Position numbers and translations under genes: made by a program. DNA of 15,927 nucleotides from Lachnospiraceae bacterium (lineage in GTDB: Bacteria; Bacillota; Clostridia; Lachnospirales; Lachnospiraceae). The DNA is taken from contig JAFUXY010000414.1 in NCBI GenBank assembly GCA_017477005.1, forward strand, positions 1 through 15,927, in the 5' to 3' direction. This document shows, one piece after another, positions 14,144 through 15,927 of this stretch (the first letter of the stretch is position 1; every line of letters starts with the position of its first letter). The notes under the pieces were generated by a model, which made no database searches, was not told where the DNA came from, and was given only the letters and a program-made list of their open reading frames with translations.

Positions 14144-14866
14144 TTGGATTCCACAAAAGAACAGAGGGCGATAGAATACTTGCGCTCGCAATTGAATATG
14201 AATGACCCGGAGACGGTGCTGGTGGTGTATGCTCAGATCATCGACCAGGAGGTGTTTCATACACAGGTAGGGTTCGAGTTTTTGCAGGAGCTAAAGGATT
14301 ATTTGTATGACAGCCCGGGGATCGACAATGCGAGAGTACCGGATTATCTTCCGAAGGCTTCCTTGCGCAACTATCCGGAGAGGGGGCCGGCCGGGGTGGC
14401 GGCGCAGCAGCCGACATCTGCGGAAAACACAGGAGACGAAGCCCCGGAGGATCGTCCCCCGCAGAGCAGAGCCGCGTCTGGCGCCGGAGAAGTGTCGAAG
14501 CCAAATAGACAGCCGAAAAGCGGCGGTGCGCCTCAAAGGAAGCAGGGAAGGACTGCTTCAAAAAAAGAAAAGAAAACCAGTGATAGTGATGTACCAGAGG
14601 GAAAAGGCGGTTATAAAATGCTGTTTCGATATTCACTGTTTATGAATATCGTGTTGATCGCAATGGTAATCGCTATGTTCATACTGACGTTGACCAGCGA
14701 CTCTCCGAATGTCGTCAATTATCGCACGAAGCTCGAGGATGAATACGCTTCCTGGGAGCAGCAGCTTACCGAACGGGAGCAGGATCTGCGGAAACGGGAG
14801 CAGGAGGTTTCGGAAGCGGAGATGAGCCTGCGGGGCGAGCTGTATATGGATGAAGTATATGAATGA
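14144..14866 (+). CDS. Single-pass membrane protein of unknown function with coiled coil
   Basis: A 240-aa protein I cannot assign to a family. The N-terminal 75 or so residues look folded and helical (TKEQRAIEYLRSQL, TQVGFEFLQELKDYLYD). A disordered stretch at about 78-155, rich in Pro, Gln, Arg and Lys, follows. There is one transmembrane helix at about 159-183, then an outside segment of 57 residues with a charged coiled coil (YASWEQQLTEREQDLRKREQ). The basic stretch before the helix predicts the N-terminus is inside. It begins with TTG 14144, supported by AAAAGGAG at 14128-14134 with 9-nt spacing. It lies 34 bp after metH and overlaps the response regulator, so a signalling or scaffold role with the two-component pair is plausible but not shown. 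Confidence 0.8.
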   Translation: MDSTKEQRAIEYLRSQLNMNDPETVLVVYAQIIDQEVFHTQVGFEFLQELKDYLYDSPGIDNARVPDYLPKASLRNYPERGPAGVAAQQPTSAENTGDEAPEDRPPQSRAASGAGEVSKPNRQPKSGGAPQRKQGRTASKKEKKTSDSDVPEGKGGYKMLFRYSLFMNIVLIAMVIAMFILTLTSDSPNVVNYRTKLEDEYASWEQQLTEREQDLRKREQEVSEAEMSLRGELYMDEVYE

Positions 14867-15545
14867 AAAGATTTTGATAGCGGACGATGAGGCGCGGATG
14901 CGCAAGCTGGTCCGGGATTTTTTGAAAAAAGACGGTTATGCGGTTTTTGAAGCGGCGGACGGGGAAGAGGCACTGGATGTGTTCTACGCCGAAAAGGGCA
15001 TTGCGCTTGTGATCCTCGATGTCATGATGCCCAAGATGAACGGCTATGAGGTGCTTGAAGAGATCCGGCAGAGCTCGGAGGTGCCTGTGCTGATGCTGAC
15101 GGCGAAGAGCGCGGAGGAGGACGAGCTTTCCGCGTTTTCGGGCGGCGCCGACGAATATATTACAAAGCCATTCTCGCCGAAGATTTTGGTGGCGAGGGTG
15201 AATGCGCTGCTGCGGAGGCAGGGAAGCCAAAAGGACAAGAGGCTTTGCGCGGGCGGGATCGCGGTGGACGAGGAAAAGCATGAAGTGACCGTGGACGGTG
15301 AGTTTGTGCGATTATCGGTCAAGGAATTTGAGCTTCTGGTGTATTTTATGCGGAATAAAGGCATGGCGCTGACGCGGGAAAAAATCCTCTCGGCGGTGTG
15401 GGAGTTTGATTACCTTGGAGAAGCGAGAACCATTGACACTCATGTGAAGATGTTGCGCAGCAAGCTGGGAAAATATGGGAAATATATTCGGACGATTTGG
15501 GGAATGGGCTACAAATTTGAAGTGGATGCAGAAGAGACGGCATAG
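14859..15545 (+). CDS. OmpR/PhoB-family response regulator
   Basis: A 228-aa two-component response regulator. The receiver domain (about 1-117) has the acidic pair D9-D10, phosphorylated D54 in LDVMMPKMNG, T81 in MLTAKS and K103 in ITKPFSP. The C-terminal winged helix (about 130-225) has LSVKEFELLVYF, the RTIDTHVKMLRSKLG recognition helix and the closing IRTIWGMGYKFE. It binds DNA when phosphorylated by the histidine kinase encoded next. Starts at 14850 or 14859 are possible; neither has a strong ribosome site, and 14859 gives the usual few residues before the first strand (MNEKILIADDE). It overlaps the upstream gene by 8 nt, so coupling is likely. The target genes are unknown. Confidence 0.93.
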   Translation: MNEKILIADDEARMRKLVRDFLKKDGYAVFEAADGEEALDVFYAEKGIALVILDVMMPKMNGYEVLEEIRQSSEVPVLMLTAKSAEEDELSAFSGGADEYITKPFSPKILVARVNALLRRQGSQKDKRLCAGGIAVDEEKHEVTVDGEFVRLSVKEFELLVYFMRNKGMALTREKILSAVWEFDYLGEARTIDTHVKMLRSKLGKYGKYIRTIWGMGYKFEVDAEETA

Positions 15546-15927
15546 CATCCTGTGGCAGATCACGGGCATCATGGTGTTGAGCCTGTTCGGAGTCCTTTTG
15601 CTGCTGTGGCTGATGAATACGCTATTTTTGGGGCGGTTTTACATGAGCTACAAGGTATCTTCGATGAAGGTCGCTTTTGAGGTCATTGACGACGCGCAGG
15701 AGGAAGGCGTTCTATACGATGAATCCTACTTGCCGGTGATCGAAAAGCTCTGCGCCAACGAGAATCTGTCCTTGATGATTATTTCTTCGGATGGGACGGT
15801 GCGAATGACTTCCCAGAATGAAAATTCGGCGTTGATGGATCAGTTTTTTGACCTGATGCTCGATCACCATGACAGCCAATCTCAGGTTTTGTCAGCGGAA
15901 GACGATTATACGATTCAGAAACGCCGG
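15526..15927 (+). CDS. Sensor histidine kinase, N-terminal part (cut by window end)
   Basis: An open frame of 134 codons running off the window. It starts MQKRRHSILWQITG, has a transmembrane helix at about residues 8-35 and then an extracellular domain of at least 100 residues (SYKVSSMKVAFEVIDDAQEEG... LMIISSDGTV...). This layout fits the sensor half of a membrane histidine kinase. No HAMP, HisKA or ATPase motif is inside the window, so the assignment relies on order and the 20-nt overlap with the response regulator. The ATG at 15526 is the likely start; an in-frame TTG at 15517 is less likely. The signal is unknown. Confidence 0.8.
   Translation, partial: MQKRRHSILWQITGIMVLSLFGVLLLLWLMNTLFLGRFYMSYKVSSMKVAFEVIDDAQEEGVLYDESYLPVIEKLCANENLSLMIISSDGTVRMTSQNENSALMDQFFDLMLDHHDSQSQVLSAEDDYTIQKRR

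Noticed and set aside
1..15927. CRISPR arrays, tRNA or rRNA genes, insertion sequences or phage genes
   Set aside because: No repeated spacer pattern, cloverleaf, terminal inverted repeats or transposase motifs were found by eye.

Overview
The window looks like a chromosomal piece of a low- to mid-GC Gram-positive Firmicute, most likely a Clostridia member such as Lachnospiraceae. This rests on strong AGGAGG-type ribosome binding sites, TTG and GTG starts, a CIRCE-type heat-shock operator, a lipoprotein sugar-binding protein, a YesL/DUF624 membrane protein, the single-chain clostridial form of PurL, and a MetH without its reactivation domain. This is inferred from protein families; no 16S rRNA or other marker gene is present. 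All genes but one read on the + strand.

Layout. Bases 1-160 hold no confident gene, only a structured leader-like hairpin. A fructose-6-phosphate aldolase/transaldolase-family gene (161-838) is followed by an AT-rich type II toxin-antitoxin pair, Phd/YefM then RelE/ParE (955-1540), with a palindrome upstream. A small heat-shock protein gene (1768-2211) follows. Its promoter has the -35 box inside a CIRCE-like operator, its leader is about 150 nt and can fold, and it ends in a strong terminator. From 2320 a consensus promoter with a cre-like site at the start of transcription drives a carbohydrate ABC importer: lipoprotein binding protein, two permeases, a terminator-like hairpin, then a YesL-like membrane protein. 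No ATPase, glycosidase or dedicated regulator is present, so an ATPase encoded elsewhere is presumably shared.

One small unknown gene lies on the - strand (6245-6493). It overlaps the yesL-like gene tail to tail and diverges from an HD-domain gene resembling small ppGpp hydrolases (6591-7115). Next is a small HPr-like protein that lacks the phosphorylatable histidine but keeps the serine position (7239-7466). A strong terminator and a promoter separate it from a full-length purL (7656-11543). A cobalamin-dependent methionine synthase with homocysteine, folate and B12 modules follows (11653-14109).

Tightly packed after metH come a single-pass membrane/coiled-coil protein of unknown function, an OmpR-type response regulator and the start of a sensor histidine kinase cut by the window edge. 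The overlaps suggest these three form a signalling unit, perhaps cotranscribed with metH.

Most of the window is ordinary metabolism and stress response. I saw no CRISPR array, tRNA, rRNA, insertion sequence or defence island, and no clearly novel multi-gene system. The best leads are the HPr-like protein without His15 beside an alarmone-hydrolase-like enzyme, the CIRCE/leader control of Hsp20, and the unknown membrane protein fused by overlap to a two-component system.
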